This document shows positions 7,230 to 16,051 of a stretch of 64,000 bases of DNA, one piece after another. A program made the translations under genes and the position numbers. Below the pieces are notes generated by a model, which was given only the letters and a program-made list of their open reading frames with translations, did no database searches and was not told the DNA's origin. Within the stretch, counting starts at the first letter, position 1. The number at the start of each line of letters is the position of its first letter. The DNA is from Gammaproteobacteria bacterium (GTDB taxonomy: Bacteria > Pseudomonadota > Gammaproteobacteria > Ga0077536): the NCBI GenBank assembly GCA_016191285.1, contig JACPPA010000016.1:277791-341790 (forward strand). The letters are read 5' to 3'.

Positions 7230-8375
7230 ATGACCGAAGGTAAGCATCCCGAGGCGCCGGTGTCCGAGCCGTGGAAGGATCCGCACGCCACGCCCTATAT
7301 CCGCATACAAAATGTCACTAAAAAATTCGGTGACTTCACCGCGGTCAACAATGTTTCGCTGAATATCTATCAGCAGGAGCTATTTTGTTTACTCGGCGGG
7401 TCGGGGTGCGGCAAGAGCACCTTGCTCCGAATGCTGGCCGGCTTTGAAGAACCCGATGGCGGTCAGCTCTTTATCGACGGCCAAGACATGGCCGGGATCC
7501 CGCCGTATCAACGGCCGGTCAACATGATGTTTCAATCCTATGCGTTGTTTCCGCACATGACGGTGCAAGACAACGTGGCATTTGGCTTGAAGCAAGATAA
7601 CACGCCAAAAAGCGAACTCTGGGAGCGCGTTAAAGCCATGTTGGAGATGGTGAAGCTGGGATCGTTCGCGAGCCGTAAGCCGCACCAGCTTTCGGGCGGG
7701 CAACGCCAGCGCGTGGCGCTGGCGCGTTCACTGATCAAGCAGCCGAAGCTCTTGCTGCTCGATGAACCGCTGGGCGCGTTGGACAAGAAGCTGCGTGAAT
7801 CGACGCAATTTGAATTGATGAACATTCAAGAGAAGCTCGGCGTGACCTTCGTGGTGGTGACTCACGATCAAGAAGAAGCGATGACGCTGTCGACGCGCAT
7901 CGGCGTCATGAATGCGGGGCAAATCGTGCAAGTTGGCACTCCGACCGAGATCTACGAATTCCCCACCAGCCGTTTCGTCGCCGATTTCATTGGCTCGGTC
8001 AATATGTTTCAGGGACGAATCGTCGATGAAGATAACGATTACGTGCGAATCAGTTCAGATGAAGCGGGTTGCACGATCTTTATCAATCACGGCGTGGCGG
8101 CCCCGCCCAGTGCCGCGCTCGCGGTGGCCTTACGTCCCGAAAAAATCGTGATCTCGCGCGAGGCGCCGGCCGACACGACGGAGAACTGCACCCACGGCGT
8201 GGTTGAAGGCATCGCCTACATGGGCGATGTGTCGGTGTACAACGTACGCCTGCACACCGGTAAGCTCGCGAAAGTGACACAACCGAATTTAGTGCGCCAT
8301 GCCGATACGATTAACTGGGATGACCACGTGTATTTACATTGGCATGCGGCGAGCGGGATCGTGCTGACTGTATGA
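7230..8375 (+). CDS. potG: Polyamine ABC transporter ATP-binding protein
   Basis: A 381-residue ATPase of the PotA/PotG class that energises polyamine import. The nucleotide-binding domain runs from about residue 25 to 260. Visible motifs are Walker A GGSGCGKST near residue 56, the Q-loop FQSYALFPHMTV, the ABC signature LSGGQRQRVALARS near 154, Walker B LLLLDEPLGALD near 172, and the switch histidine in VVTHDQEEAMTL. The C-terminal part (about 280-381) is a TOBE regulatory domain. The ATG at 7230 follows a G-rich ribosome site. Its TGA overlaps the ATG of the first permease gene, which indicates translational coupling. Confidence 0.93.
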   Translation: MTEGKHPEAPVSEPWKDPHATPYIRIQNVTKKFGDFTAVNNVSLNIYQQELFCLLGGSGCGKSTLLRMLAGFEEPDGGQLFIDGQDMAGIPPYQRPVNMMFQSYALFPHMTVQDNVAFGLKQDNTPKSELWERVKAMLEMVKLGSFASRKPHQLSGGQRQRVALARSLIKQPKLLLLDEPLGALDKKLRESTQFELMNIQEKLGVTFVVVTHDQEEAMTLSTRIGVMNAGQIVQVGTPTEIYEFPTSRFVADFIGSVNMFQGRIVDEDNDYVRISSDEAGCTIFINHGVAAPPSAALAVALRPEKIVISREAPADTTENCTHGVVEGIAYMGDVSVYNVRLHTGKLAKVTQPNLVRHADTINWDDHVYLHWHAASGIVLTV

Positions 8376-9370
8376 GTCGCGTCGGCTATCTACCGCTCGG
8401 CGACCGGCTCGCGATGTCCGCCGAACCACTGGTGCGGACTTTGGTGAATATTCCGCCCATTCGGCTGCTACTTAATTTCCTGGGGAGATTCGCGCCCGGC
8501 GGTCGCGGTCTTGTGATTTTAGTTCCCTACGCGTGGCTCGCGTTTTTCTTTTTGATCCCGTTCGTGATCGTGCTCAAGATTTCGGTGGCGGATCAGATCA
8601 TCGCGCAGCCGCCGTACAGCGCCCTTTATGAGATAACCGAAAAGGGTTATCTCATGATCAAATTGAACTTAAGCAATTATAAATTTTTGCTCGACGATGC
8701 GCTGTATTGGAAGGCGTATCTGAATTCGGTCAAGATTGCTTTCTTCTCCGCGCTCATGTGCCTCATCATTGGTTACCCGATGGCCTATGGTATGGCGCGC
8801 GCGCAGCCCGCGTGGCGCAATGTGTTGTTGATGCTCGTGGTATTACCGTTCTGGACGTCGTTTTTGTTACGGGTGTACGCATGGATCGGACTGCTGAACA
8901 ACAACGGCATCATCAACAATATCTTGCTCGGCTTAGGATTAATCGATCGTCCGATAGTGATGATGAAAACCGATTTCGCCGTATATGTCGGCATTGTGTA
9001 TTCGTATCTGCCGTTCATGATTTTGCCGCTTTACACCGCGCTCGAAAAAATGGATATGACCTTGCTCGAGGCGGCAGCCGATTTAGGGTGCCGGCCGTTC
9101 AAGGCCTTCGTGACGATCACCGTGCCGCTGTCACTGCCCGGCATCATCGCCGGATTTTCATTGGTCTTTATTCCGGCGTTGGGCGAATTCGTTATCCCGG
9201 ATCTTCTGGGCGGGACCGATACCTTGATGATCGGTCACGTGCTGTGGGATGAGTTCTTCTCGAATCGCGCGTGGCCGGTGGCGTCCGCGGTCGCGATCGC
9301 CATGTTGTCCTTGGTGCTAGTTATCATGTTCGTGCAAAACCGCCTACAACGCCGCGCGGAGGCCGCGTAA
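8372..9370 (+). CDS. potH: Polyamine ABC transporter permease, PotH-like
   Basis: A 332-residue inner-membrane permease. The start at 8372 gives an ATGA overlap with potG and is preferred over an upstream in-frame ATG. A hydrophobic segment around residue 50 (LVPYAWLAFFFLIPFVIVLKIS) is followed by a large periplasmic loop and about five further spans. The EAA coupling motif (EAAADLGCRPFKAFVTITVPLSLPGI) that contacts the ATPase is well conserved. The order binding protein, ATPase, permease, permease equals the E. coli potFGHI operon. Confidence 0.92.
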   Translation: MSRVGYLPLGDRLAMSAEPLVRTLVNIPPIRLLLNFLGRFAPGGRGLVILVPYAWLAFFFLIPFVIVLKISVADQIIAQPPYSALYEITEKGYLMIKLNLSNYKFLLDDALYWKAYLNSVKIAFFSALMCLIIGYPMAYGMARAQPAWRNVLLMLVVLPFWTSFLLRVYAWIGLLNNNGIINNILLGLGLIDRPIVMMKTDFAVYVGIVYSYLPFMILPLYTALEKMDMTLLEAAADLGCRPFKAFVTITVPLSLPGIIAGFSLVFIPALGEFVIPDLLGGTDTLMIGHVLWDEFFSNRAWPVASAVAIAMLSLVLVIMFVQNRLQRRAEAA

Positions 9371-10215
9371 TGGGCGGCGCCAATCGCTCACCCTTTGTCA
9401 CGGGATGGATGTGGGCCGGTTTCGCGTTCTTATACATTCCGATCCTCTCGCTCGTTATTTTCTCGTTTAATTCGAACAAGCTCGTGACGGTGTGGGCCGG
9501 CTTTTCCACCAAATGGTATGTCGCGCTGATGCAGAACCGGCAGATCTTGGACGCGGCCTGGTTGAGTTTGAAAGTCGGGCTTGCGAACGCGACGATTGCG
9601 GTCATTTTGGGCACGCTGGTGGCGCTGTGTCTCGCACGGTTTGGACCCTTTCGCGGACGCGCCCTGTTATCGGGTCTGGCCACCGCGCCACTGGTCATGC
9701 CGGAAGTGATCACCGGGCTATCGTTACTTTTATTGTTTGTCGCGATGGAGCAAGCGCTAGGCTGGCCGGCGGGTCGCGGCGTGCTCACCATCATCATCGC
9801 GCATGCGACGTTCTCGATGGCGTATGTCGCGGTGGTGGTGCAATCGCGACTAACGGGGATGGATCCGTCGATCGAAGAAGCGGCGATGGATCTAGGCGCG
9901 AAACCGGCCAAGGTATTTTTTGTGATCACCCTGCCGATCATCGCGCCGGCCTTGGTCTCGGGCTGGTTGCTCGCGTTTACCTTGTCGCTTGATGATCTAG
10001 TCATCGCTAGCTTTGTGTCCGGACCTGGGGCCAGCACGCTACCGATGGTGATCTATTCCAAGGTGCGTCTCGGATTGTCGCCCGAGATCAATGCGCTGGC
10101 GACATTACTAGTCGTGATTGTCGCGCTCGGCGTCATCACGGCGGGGATTTTGATGGCGCACCAAGAGCGTGTCCGGCAGCGCGACATCCAGCTCGCGATC
10201 GCCGGCAATAAATAG
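9370..10215 (+). CDS. potI: Polyamine ABC transporter permease, PotI-like
   Basis: A 281-residue second permease of the importer. The start at 9370 overlaps the potH stop codon (TAATG). It has about six membrane segments, beginning MWAGFAFLYIPILSLVIFSFN. The EAA loop reads EEAAMDLGAKPAKVFFVITLPIIAPAL, and SLDDLVIASFVSGPG is the typical PotI/PotC sequence. It pairs with PotH to form the translocation path. The next gene converges on it with only seven bases between, and no terminator hairpin is visible. Confidence 0.92.
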   Translation: MGGANRSPFVTGWMWAGFAFLYIPILSLVIFSFNSNKLVTVWAGFSTKWYVALMQNRQILDAAWLSLKVGLANATIAVILGTLVALCLARFGPFRGRALLSGLATAPLVMPEVITGLSLLLLFVAMEQALGWPAGRGVLTIIIAHATFSMAYVAVVVQSRLTGMDPSIEEAAMDLGAKPAKVFFVITLPIIAPALVSGWLLAFTLSLDDLVIASFVSGPGASTLPMVIYSKVRLGLSPEINALATLLVVIVALGVITAGILMAHQERVRQRDIQLAIAGNK

Positions 10216-10222
10216 CGCGCGT

Positions 10223-11374
10223 CTATTCCGGCGCGGCCGTATTCTCGTCCGGGATCATGCCTTCCAAATCGTTCAATTGCCGGGTCACGTTCAAACCGAT
10301 CTGCGCGAGTTCGTTATGCACCTGCTCGGCTAGCCGTAACTTGTCCTCGAGCTGACGCCGCGCTTGATAGATGGCCGCTTTCTGGCGCGTGACGGTATTG
10401 GTTAGCGTGATCAAATGGCCGTAGCGTTCACGCAGTTTCCGTTCTTTCGCGAGGTACGCTTCGTGATAGCGGTCGCGAATCGTTTCCACCTTACCGCGCA
10501 ATTGCTGTTCCGCAAGTTTCTGTAGACGTTTAACGTGCACCTGTAATTGTGCTTGAGCGCGTCTGCGTTCCTCGCTGCGCACCACGTCGACATAGCGACG
10601 AAAACGTCCTTCCAACTCACGCGTGAAGCGACTGATTTCGTCGTTGATTTCATCGTGCGAGGGCAGCGTCGGCGGCGGCGCGGCTTCGACCGCAGGGGGT
10701 ACGCTTGGTGTCAGTTCGGACACAATCGAGTCCAAGCGCACGCCAAGTGTATTTTCACCAAACTTAACCTCATCGCGCGGTGGCGTCCCGCCGGCGGTCT
10801 CCGCGGCGAGTCCTTTGCGATCAGCATGCAGAGCGTCTACGAGCTGGGCCAGCTGCTCGCCGGAATAAGTGTGCGCATACAGCTCGCGCGGCACGTCGTC
10901 TTCTCTGCTGTCTTCCGGCGCCGCCGGCGTGGCGGTCCGTCCGCTCAATCGCGCATGCGGAATGCGGAAAATTCGCGATGGAATCAAAACGGTGACGGTG
11001 TGACTTTTGGTCCCTGCATCATCCAACGGCAGCAGCGCCGCTTCCTGGTAGGCGTATAAAGTATGCGCGGGTGCGCCTTCTCCCAGAATCGACACGGCGC
11101 CTTCGAGCAGATAATGAATCCGATCGTCTTGATCGCCCACCGCAAAGACGTGTTGTCCGCCATCGAGGCGGAGGACCTCGCCGGCGGCGATCAACGCCTG
11201 CTGTTCTTCATGCTGGAGCTGATTGAACGGCACGCGTTCACGGATCCGCCGGGCATCGATCAAGTCGTTAACGTCGGCGGTGCTTGATCCCACTAGGTTA
11301 TTCACGGTGCGCTCCAATACGGCTTTTTCGCGCGACCGGCGCGCTTGGTCGAGGGCATCTTTAATTCGTTCCAT
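10223..11374 (-). CDS. Cyclic nucleotide-binding-like protein with long C-terminal coiled coil
   Basis: A 383-residue protein of unclear role. Residues about 45-150 resemble a divergent cyclic-nucleotide-binding beta barrel (VPFNQLQHEEQQALIAAGEVLRLDGGQHVFAVGDQDDRIHYLLEGAVSIL). A low-complexity linker rich in Pro, Ala and Glu (about 150-235) follows. Residues about 245-370 are a strongly charged Arg/Gln/Glu coiled coil (RRYVDVVRSEERRRAQAQLQ...). The domain order and the coiled coil resemble the frameshifted gene at 61407-63385, so the two are probably paralogues. No signal peptide or membrane span is visible. It lies between polyamine genes but nothing ties it to that pathway. Confidence 0.65.
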   Translation of the reverse strand: MERIKDALDQARRSREKAVLERTVNNLVGSSTADVNDLIDARRIRERVPFNQLQHEEQQALIAAGEVLRLDGGQHVFAVGDQDDRIHYLLEGAVSILGEGAPAHTLYAYQEAALLPLDDAGTKSHTVTVLIPSRIFRIPHARLSGRTATPAAPEDSREDDVPRELYAHTYSGEQLAQLVDALHADRKGLAAETAGGTPPRDEVKFGENTLGVRLDSIVSELTPSVPPAVEAAPPPTLPSHDEINDEISRFTRELEGRFRRYVDVVRSEERRRAQAQLQVHVKRLQKLAEQQLRGKVETIRDRYHEAYLAKERKLRERYGHLITLTNTVTRQKAAIYQARRQLEDKLRLAEQVHNELAQIGLNVTRQLNDLEGMIPDENTAAPE

Positions 11375-11425
11375 AGGTCACGCTGCTAGGGGCCATTACG
11401 AAATCTAATAACCGAGTCACGGTTC

Positions 11426-12529
11426 TCAGGCGCGCTTCGCTGGCTGCTGCTGCGTAATGCAGTGCACGTTGCCACCACCCAGCAGGATCTCTCGGCTGGA
11501 AACCAGGTGAACTTTACGGCCGGGAAACTGTTCTTCCAAGATCGCGACCGCACGGGCATCGTGCGGGTCGTTAAACTGCGGCACGATCACGCCGCCATTG
11601 ACCAACAAAAAATTGATATAGGACGCCGCCAACCGGGTCCCGGCGGTGCGCGGCTGGGCGCCCTCGGCGCGTTCGATTCCATTGCTCTCAGCCGCCGTCA
11701 TTGACAGGGGCGTCTGCGGCACCGGGATTTCGACTACTTCCAAGACGCGCCCGCGCGCATCGCGCGCCGCCTTAAGCCGGGCGCGCGCGTCCGCCGAGAT
11801 CCGGTATTGGGGGTCGGCCGGGTTGGTGCAGGTGGCTAAAGCGACCACGCCTGGCCGCAAAAAACAGCACAGATTGTCGACATGCCCATCGGTCTCGTCG
11901 TTATAGATCCCTTCACTCAACCACACCACCGTCTCGACACCAAGGTATTCACACAGGGCATTTTCGAGTTCAATACGGGTTAGGTCCGGATTGCGATTGG
12001 GATTGAGCAAGCATTGTTCGGTGGTCAGGCAGGTCCCTTCGCCATCCACATGAATCGCCCCGCCTTCCATGACGAAGGGCGCGCGGTATCGCGCGACACC
12101 TTCGATCTCGGCAATCTTGCTCGCGACTTGATCGTCCGCGTCCCACGGCGAATAAAGTCCGCCGCGGTGACCGCCCCAGGCATTGAATGCCCAGTCGACG
12201 GCGCGAACCTCGTGCCTGGCGTCGCGGACGAAGGTCGGCCCAATATCGCGCATCCAGGCATCGTTGGTCGTTATCTCGACCACGCGTACGGCGCTACTCA
12301 GCATGCGCCGCGCAAGAGCAAACTGCTGGTAAGAAACGCAGACCGTTACCGCTTCGTGCTCGGCCACGAGGTTGGCCACCGTGGCGAAGGCGATCTGCGC
12401 TGGCTTGGAGTTCAGGCGCCAGGTATCGGGGCGTTCCGGCCATGCCATCCAGCAGGCGGCCTGCGGCGCCCATTCCGCCGGCATCGCGAAGCCGTCGGCG
12501 CGCGGCGTGGTAGATAACGGTACTGCCAT
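11426..12529 (-). CDS. aguA: Agmatine deiminase
   Basis: A 367-residue agmatine iminohydrolase that converts agmatine to N-carbamoylputrescine and ammonia. It is a pentein-fold, guanidino-modifying enzyme. Key motifs are MPAEWAPQAACWMAWPERPDTW at the N-terminus, NDAWMRDIGPTFV, the GGAIHVDGEGTCLTTEQCLLNPNRNP segment, DETDGHVDNLCCF, and the catalytic cysteine in GGGNVHCIT about 10 residues from the C-terminus. The ATG at 12529 is preferred to an upstream TTG at 12538. With AguB at 14836 it forms the two-step agmatine-to-putrescine route. The two genes share a strand but are separated by a + strand pair. Confidence 0.93.
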   Translation of the reverse strand: MAVPLSTTPRADGFAMPAEWAPQAACWMAWPERPDTWRLNSKPAQIAFATVANLVAEHEAVTVCVSYQQFALARRMLSSAVRVVEITTNDAWMRDIGPTFVRDARHEVRAVDWAFNAWGGHRGGLYSPWDADDQVASKIAEIEGVARYRAPFVMEGGAIHVDGEGTCLTTEQCLLNPNRNPDLTRIELENALCEYLGVETVVWLSEGIYNDETDGHVDNLCCFLRPGVVALATCTNPADPQYRISADARARLKAARDARGRVLEVVEIPVPQTPLSMTAAESNGIERAEGAQPRTAGTRLAASYINFLLVNGGVIVPQFNDPHDARAVAILEEQFPGRKVHLVSSREILLGGGNVHCITQQQPAKRA

Positions 12530-12649
12530 GGGGAGCAACCCAGCGTCATTCTTATAATCCCGTCACGCTACCACACCGCCCCCGAACGGCCCAAGCCTGC
12601 GGCGACCTTGAACGTAAAATTTTGCGGCCTGCACAGCAAGTGGGATTAG

Positions 12650-12815
12650 TGTGCTGTCTTGCGATGAACCTGCATAATTCGCCTGCTGCCGGCGGCGCAA
12701 CCCCGTGTTAGGCGAAAGCCGCATTGTGGGAGCCGCTTTAGCGGCGAATATTTATTGAACAATTCGCGGCTAAAGTCGCGCCCACGGCAGCTAAACATCG
12801 ATTTACCGATGATTA
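12650..12815. repeat. REP doublet inside a longer inverted-repeat element
   Basis: A GTGGGAGCCGCTTTAGCGGCGAAT unit faces its reverse complement across a short loop (12725-12786). Flanking it on the left is CTGTCTTGCGATGAACCTGC (near 12655-12674), which matches the ends of the copies at 38272-38436 and 58238-58550. The right flank (CATCGATTTACCGATG) is degraded. The element fills most of the gap between aguA and the next gene. Confidence 0.7.
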
Positions 12816-12840
12816 TTCCGTCAAAGCACAAGGTGATCTG

Positions 12841-14199
12841 ATGCAAACACGCGGTACGCTCGAGGAAGCAACGGAGTTCCTCGCCAGGCACCCGGATATC
12901 CGGCATATCCAGATCATGCTCACCGATAACAACGGCGTGCTGCGAGGAAAATCGATCAGACCATCAGAACTCACCGCTGTCTATGCGCGTGGCCGACCGC
13001 TGCCCAGTTCGATCGCTGCGCTGACCTTGAACGGCGAAGACGCCGACGAAACCGGTCTCCTGTGGGAAGTGGGAGACATGGATTGTTTGGTGTTTCCGGT
13101 CGCCGGCACCTTGGTGCGTTGCCCGTGGCTTAACACGCCGACCGCGCAAGTGTTGGTCATGCTCGATGCCGAACTCGGCCTCCCCGCCGCCATGGCGGAT
13201 CCGCGCCTGGCCACCGCGCGCGTCGTCAATAAATTGATCGCGGACGGATTCCATCCGGTGATGGCCGCTGAACTCGAGTTTTATCTCATGGATGGCGCAA
13301 GCGTGCATGAAAGACCGCCGCGCCCCGTGATCCCGCGCGGCAAACATCCGCATGTCTACAGCATCGAAGAGGTCGAAGCGCTCGAAGGTTTTTTCGATGA
13401 TCTCTATCGTTGTTGTGACGTGCAAGGATTGCCCGCCGAAACGGCTATCTCGGAATTCGGACCCGGACAACTGGAAATTACGCTGACCCATCGTGCGGAC
13501 TGCATGCGCGCGTTGGATGAAGCGATTATGTATCGTCGGCTCGTCAAGGGCGTGGCGGCGAAGCATGGACTGCTCGCCTGTTTCATGGCTAAACCTTTTG
13601 CTAATTATTCCGGCTCCGGCATGCACCTGCATTTAAGTCTGACCGATAAGCATGGCGACAATGTGTTTGCCGCGGACGATCCGGCCGGGACGCCGCTGCT
13701 GCGTCACGTGATCGCGGGCATGGCTAAAACCGCCGCCGATGGCATGGCGATGTTCGCGCCGCACGCGAATTCATATCGTCGTTTCACCACCAATAGCTAC
13801 GCGCCGGTCGCGCCAACCTGGGGTGTCAACAACCGGACGGTATCACTACGCGTGCCCACCGGCCCCGCGTCGACGCGACATATCGAACACCGCATCGCGG
13901 GCGCCGATGCGAATGCCTATCTCACCGCCGCCACGGTGTTGGCGGGCGCGCATCACGGACTGAAATATCACCTCGATCCCGGCGCACCCACCACCGGCGA
14001 TGGCTATCACACCAGCGCACCGCCGCTACCGCGCCAATGGCTGGCCGCGATCGAACAATGCGGTCACTCGCCCTTCATGCGCGAATATTTCAGCGATCGT
14101 TTTATCGAAATTTACACCGCCGTCAAGCGGACCGAATACAAGCGCTTCATGAGCGAAGTGACCGCGCAGGATTACGATTGGTATTTGCAGATGGTGTGA
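12841..14199 (+). CDS. puuA: Second glutamine synthetase-like gamma-glutamylpolyamine synthetase
   Basis: A 452-residue glutamine synthetase superfamily protein, paralogous to the one at 3092. It has the IQIMLTDNNGVLRGKSIRPSEL N-terminal signature, AAELEFYLMD, EFGPGQLEITL, the CFMAKPF....GSGMHLHLS nucleotide-binding region, NSYRR, and RHIEHRIAGADANAYL. The two copies differ in length and substrate-pocket regions (for example GAAQMEINFLHGDP versus GPGQLEITLTHRAD), so they may act on different polyamines, as reported for the several Spu-type ligases of Pseudomonas. ATG at 12841 is the only reasonable start. A small NTF2-like gene follows on the same strand. Confidence 0.82.
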   Translation: MQTRGTLEEATEFLARHPDIRHIQIMLTDNNGVLRGKSIRPSELTAVYARGRPLPSSIAALTLNGEDADETGLLWEVGDMDCLVFPVAGTLVRCPWLNTPTAQVLVMLDAELGLPAAMADPRLATARVVNKLIADGFHPVMAAELEFYLMDGASVHERPPRPVIPRGKHPHVYSIEEVEALEGFFDDLYRCCDVQGLPAETAISEFGPGQLEITLTHRADCMRALDEAIMYRRLVKGVAAKHGLLACFMAKPFANYSGSGMHLHLSLTDKHGDNVFAADDPAGTPLLRHVIAGMAKTAADGMAMFAPHANSYRRFTTNSYAPVAPTWGVNNRTVSLRVPTGPASTRHIEHRIAGADANAYLTAATVLAGAHHGLKYHLDPGAPTTGDGYHTSAPPLPRQWLAAIEQCGHSPFMREYFSDRFIEIYTAVKRTEYKRFMSEVTAQDYDWYLQMV

Positions 14200-14274
14200 G
14201 CGTATGCCGCCGCGCGGGCATACCAGCACGCAGTCTTGATAACCAGACGAGCGAATCACAACAGGAGGACAGTC

Positions 14275-14649
14275 ATGACGGGAACCGAACAACGCAATCT
14301 TCAAACCGCCGAGCGATATGAAACGCTTTACAACACCGATATCGACCGTTTTGTACGCGAGGTCTACACGGCGGATTGCACGGTGCATTGCATGGGTGGG
14401 CCGACGATCCGCGGCAGTGAGGAATTTTTAAAGGTTGAGCGCGCAGTGCTCAACGCCGCGCCACAACGTCGGATGCGAGTCGTGCACCGACATGCCAGCG
14501 GCGATGCCGTGGTCGTCGAGGCGGTGGTGACCGATCCCGCCCGCGGCGCGGAATGGGAATTGCCGTTCGTCGCGATCTTGAAGTGCCGGGATGGCAAAAT
14601 TGAAACCGATCGCAGTTATGCCGATTGGTCGCGCTGGCCGGGTTTGTAG
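14275..14649 (+). CDS. SnoaL/NTF2-like domain protein
   Basis: A 124-residue protein of the NTF2-like/SnoaL fold. The start at 14275 has a good AGGAGG site seven bases upstream and replaces an in-frame ATG at 14236. The pattern AERYETLYNTDIDRFVREVYTADCTVHCMGG, then VERAVLNAAPQRRMRVVHRHASGDAVVVEAVVTDP, then FVAILKCRDGKIETDRSYADW is a complete alpha+beta barrel of this family. Many such proteins are small isomerases or hydrolases; the substrate is unknown. It probably forms a two-gene unit with the synthetase upstream. Confidence 0.72.
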   Translation: MTGTEQRNLQTAERYETLYNTDIDRFVREVYTADCTVHCMGGPTIRGSEEFLKVERAVLNAAPQRRMRVVHRHASGDAVVVEAVVTDPARGAEWELPFVAILKCRDGKIETDRSYADWSRWPGL

Positions 14650-14659
14650 CACGGCACCC

Positions 14660-14837
14660 AAGGAAACTCTGAATAAGTCCCTTCCTGACTTTCGTCAGGA
14701 CAGGCTCTGGACTTTTCAGAGTACGGAAAACAAAAAGTGTGATTTTTGTTTTCCTTCATTTTCAACGGTCTTCGACCATCGAAAATGGCGGCACATCCGT
14801 GTGCCGCAGGAATCTCTGCCCATTGCAGAGATTCCCT
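14660..14837. repeat. Multi-hairpin intergenic element, copy 1
   Basis: A 178-bp element bounded by AAGGAAACTCTG and CAGAGATTCCCT. It contains successive stems: ACTCTGAATAAGTCC with GGACTTTTCAGAGT, GGAAAACAAAAA with TTTTTGTTTTCC around a GTGTGA loop, CATTTTC with GAAAATG enclosing GGTC/GACC, GCGGCACA with TGTGCCGC, and GGAATCTCTGC with GCAGAGATTCC. A second copy lies at 39262-39418, and the stems differ by compensating changes. This copy additionally has CCTGACTTTCGTCAGG. Its right end overlaps the stop codon of aguB. No ORF of its own. Confidence 0.85.
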
Positions 14838-15693
14838 AACGCGCAACTAATGCTTGGTACAACTCCGGCCGCCGATCGCGGAACACACCCCAGGCCGCGC
14901 GCTGCTCGCGTATTGCGTCGAGATCGAAGCTCGCGCTGATTATCATCTCTTCGGCACGACCCGCTTGGGCGACAATTTCGCCGGTCGGACCGGCGATGAA
15001 CGATCCGCCGTAAAAGGTCAGCGAACACGAGACGCCGCGTTCGGTCCCGATCCGATTCGCGGCCACTAGCGGGGTTAAATTCGCGGCTGCGTGACCCTGC
15101 ATCGTGCACTGCCAATGATCATGCGAATCGAGCGCTGGGTCATGGGGTTCGGAGCCGATGGCGGTTGGATACAGCAGCACCTCGGCCCCCATTAGCACCA
15201 TCGCCCGCGCCGCTTCCGGGAACCATTGATCCCAGCAGATGCCGACTCCAATCGACGCCACCTTGGTGTGCCACACTTGAAAGCCGGTATCGCCGGGTGT
15301 GAAGTAATATTTCTCGGCGTAACCAGGCCCTTGTGGAATGTGCGATTTGCGATAAATTCCGAGCGTCTTGCCGTCGGCATCGATGATTGCGACTGAATTA
15401 AAGTATGCGGTGCCGGCGACTTCGAAGAAGCTGATCGGCAACACCACTTCAAGTTCTGCCGCCAGCTCGGACATCAGGTGCAACAGCGGATTGGCCGCGG
15501 ACGGCTTGGCCAGCGCGAAATGACTCGGCGCTTGATCCTTGCAAAAGTAGGGCGTTTCAAATAATTCTTGGAGCAAGATGATCTGCGCGCCTTGCGCATG
15601 GGCCGCGCGCACTAGGCGTTCCGCGCGGGCGATGTTGGCGGCGATATCCCATTCACAGGCCATTTGGGTCGCCGCAATTTTGATTATCGGCAT
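14836..15693 (-). CDS. aguB: N-carbamoylputrescine amidase
   Basis: A 285-residue nitrilase-superfamily enzyme that hydrolyses N-carbamoylputrescine to putrescine, CO2 and ammonia. The Glu-Lys-Cys triad is visible as E43 (LLQELFETPYF), K116 (YRKSHIP) and C153 (GVGICWDQWFPEAAR). The ELFETPYFCKDQ and HIPQGPGYAEKYYF segments are specific to the AguB branch rather than to other nitrilases. It partners AguA at 11426. The stop codon lies at the right end of the multi-hairpin element, so that element has inserted at the very end of the gene. Confidence 0.93.
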   Translation of the reverse strand: MPIIKIAATQMACEWDIAANIARAERLVRAAHAQGAQIILLQELFETPYFCKDQAPSHFALAKPSAANPLLHLMSELAAELEVVLPISFFEVAGTAYFNSVAIIDADGKTLGIYRKSHIPQGPGYAEKYYFTPGDTGFQVWHTKVASIGVGICWDQWFPEAARAMVLMGAEVLLYPTAIGSEPHDPALDSHDHWQCTMQGHAAANLTPLVAANRIGTERGVSCSLTFYGGSFIAGPTGEIVAQAGRAEEMIISASFDLDAIREQRAAWGVFRDRRPELYQALVAR

Positions 15694-16051
15694 CGGTGGC
15701 TCTCCGTTAGTTCAATCACCGGTTGCAACGCGCGCAATTCGCGCGCTGTCGTGGAATTTACTCTAAATAGCGAAGCGGAAATACTGACCGCTTCGAGCAC
15801 CGCGCTGGCCATCTCCACCGTCATTCCGGCGCAAGCCGGAATCCAGGATCCGCACTTGTTTGACTGGATCCCGGCCTTCGCCGGGATGACGTCCGTCACC
15901 GCTTTACACTTGTCGCTATGTATGCCCGTCTATTTATGCGCCACGAGGAACGGTCTCGGCCGCAAGCGATTTCGTCTTGCGGATTGACGCTCATGCACTA
16001 AGATACGGGTGCACTTATCTCAATCGTTTGGCTTATACCGAAGGGGACTCA
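15694..16051. repeat. Gap with a palindromic dispersed repeat
   Basis: The 358-bp gap contains at 15820-15890 a palindrome whose arms are GTCATTCCGGCGCAAGCCGG on the left and CCGGCCTTCGCCGGGATGAC on the right, each arm itself a hairpin, joined by GAATCCAG...CTGGATC. This type of repeat is common between genes of environmental proteobacteria. No gene is apparent in the rest. Confidence 0.75.
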
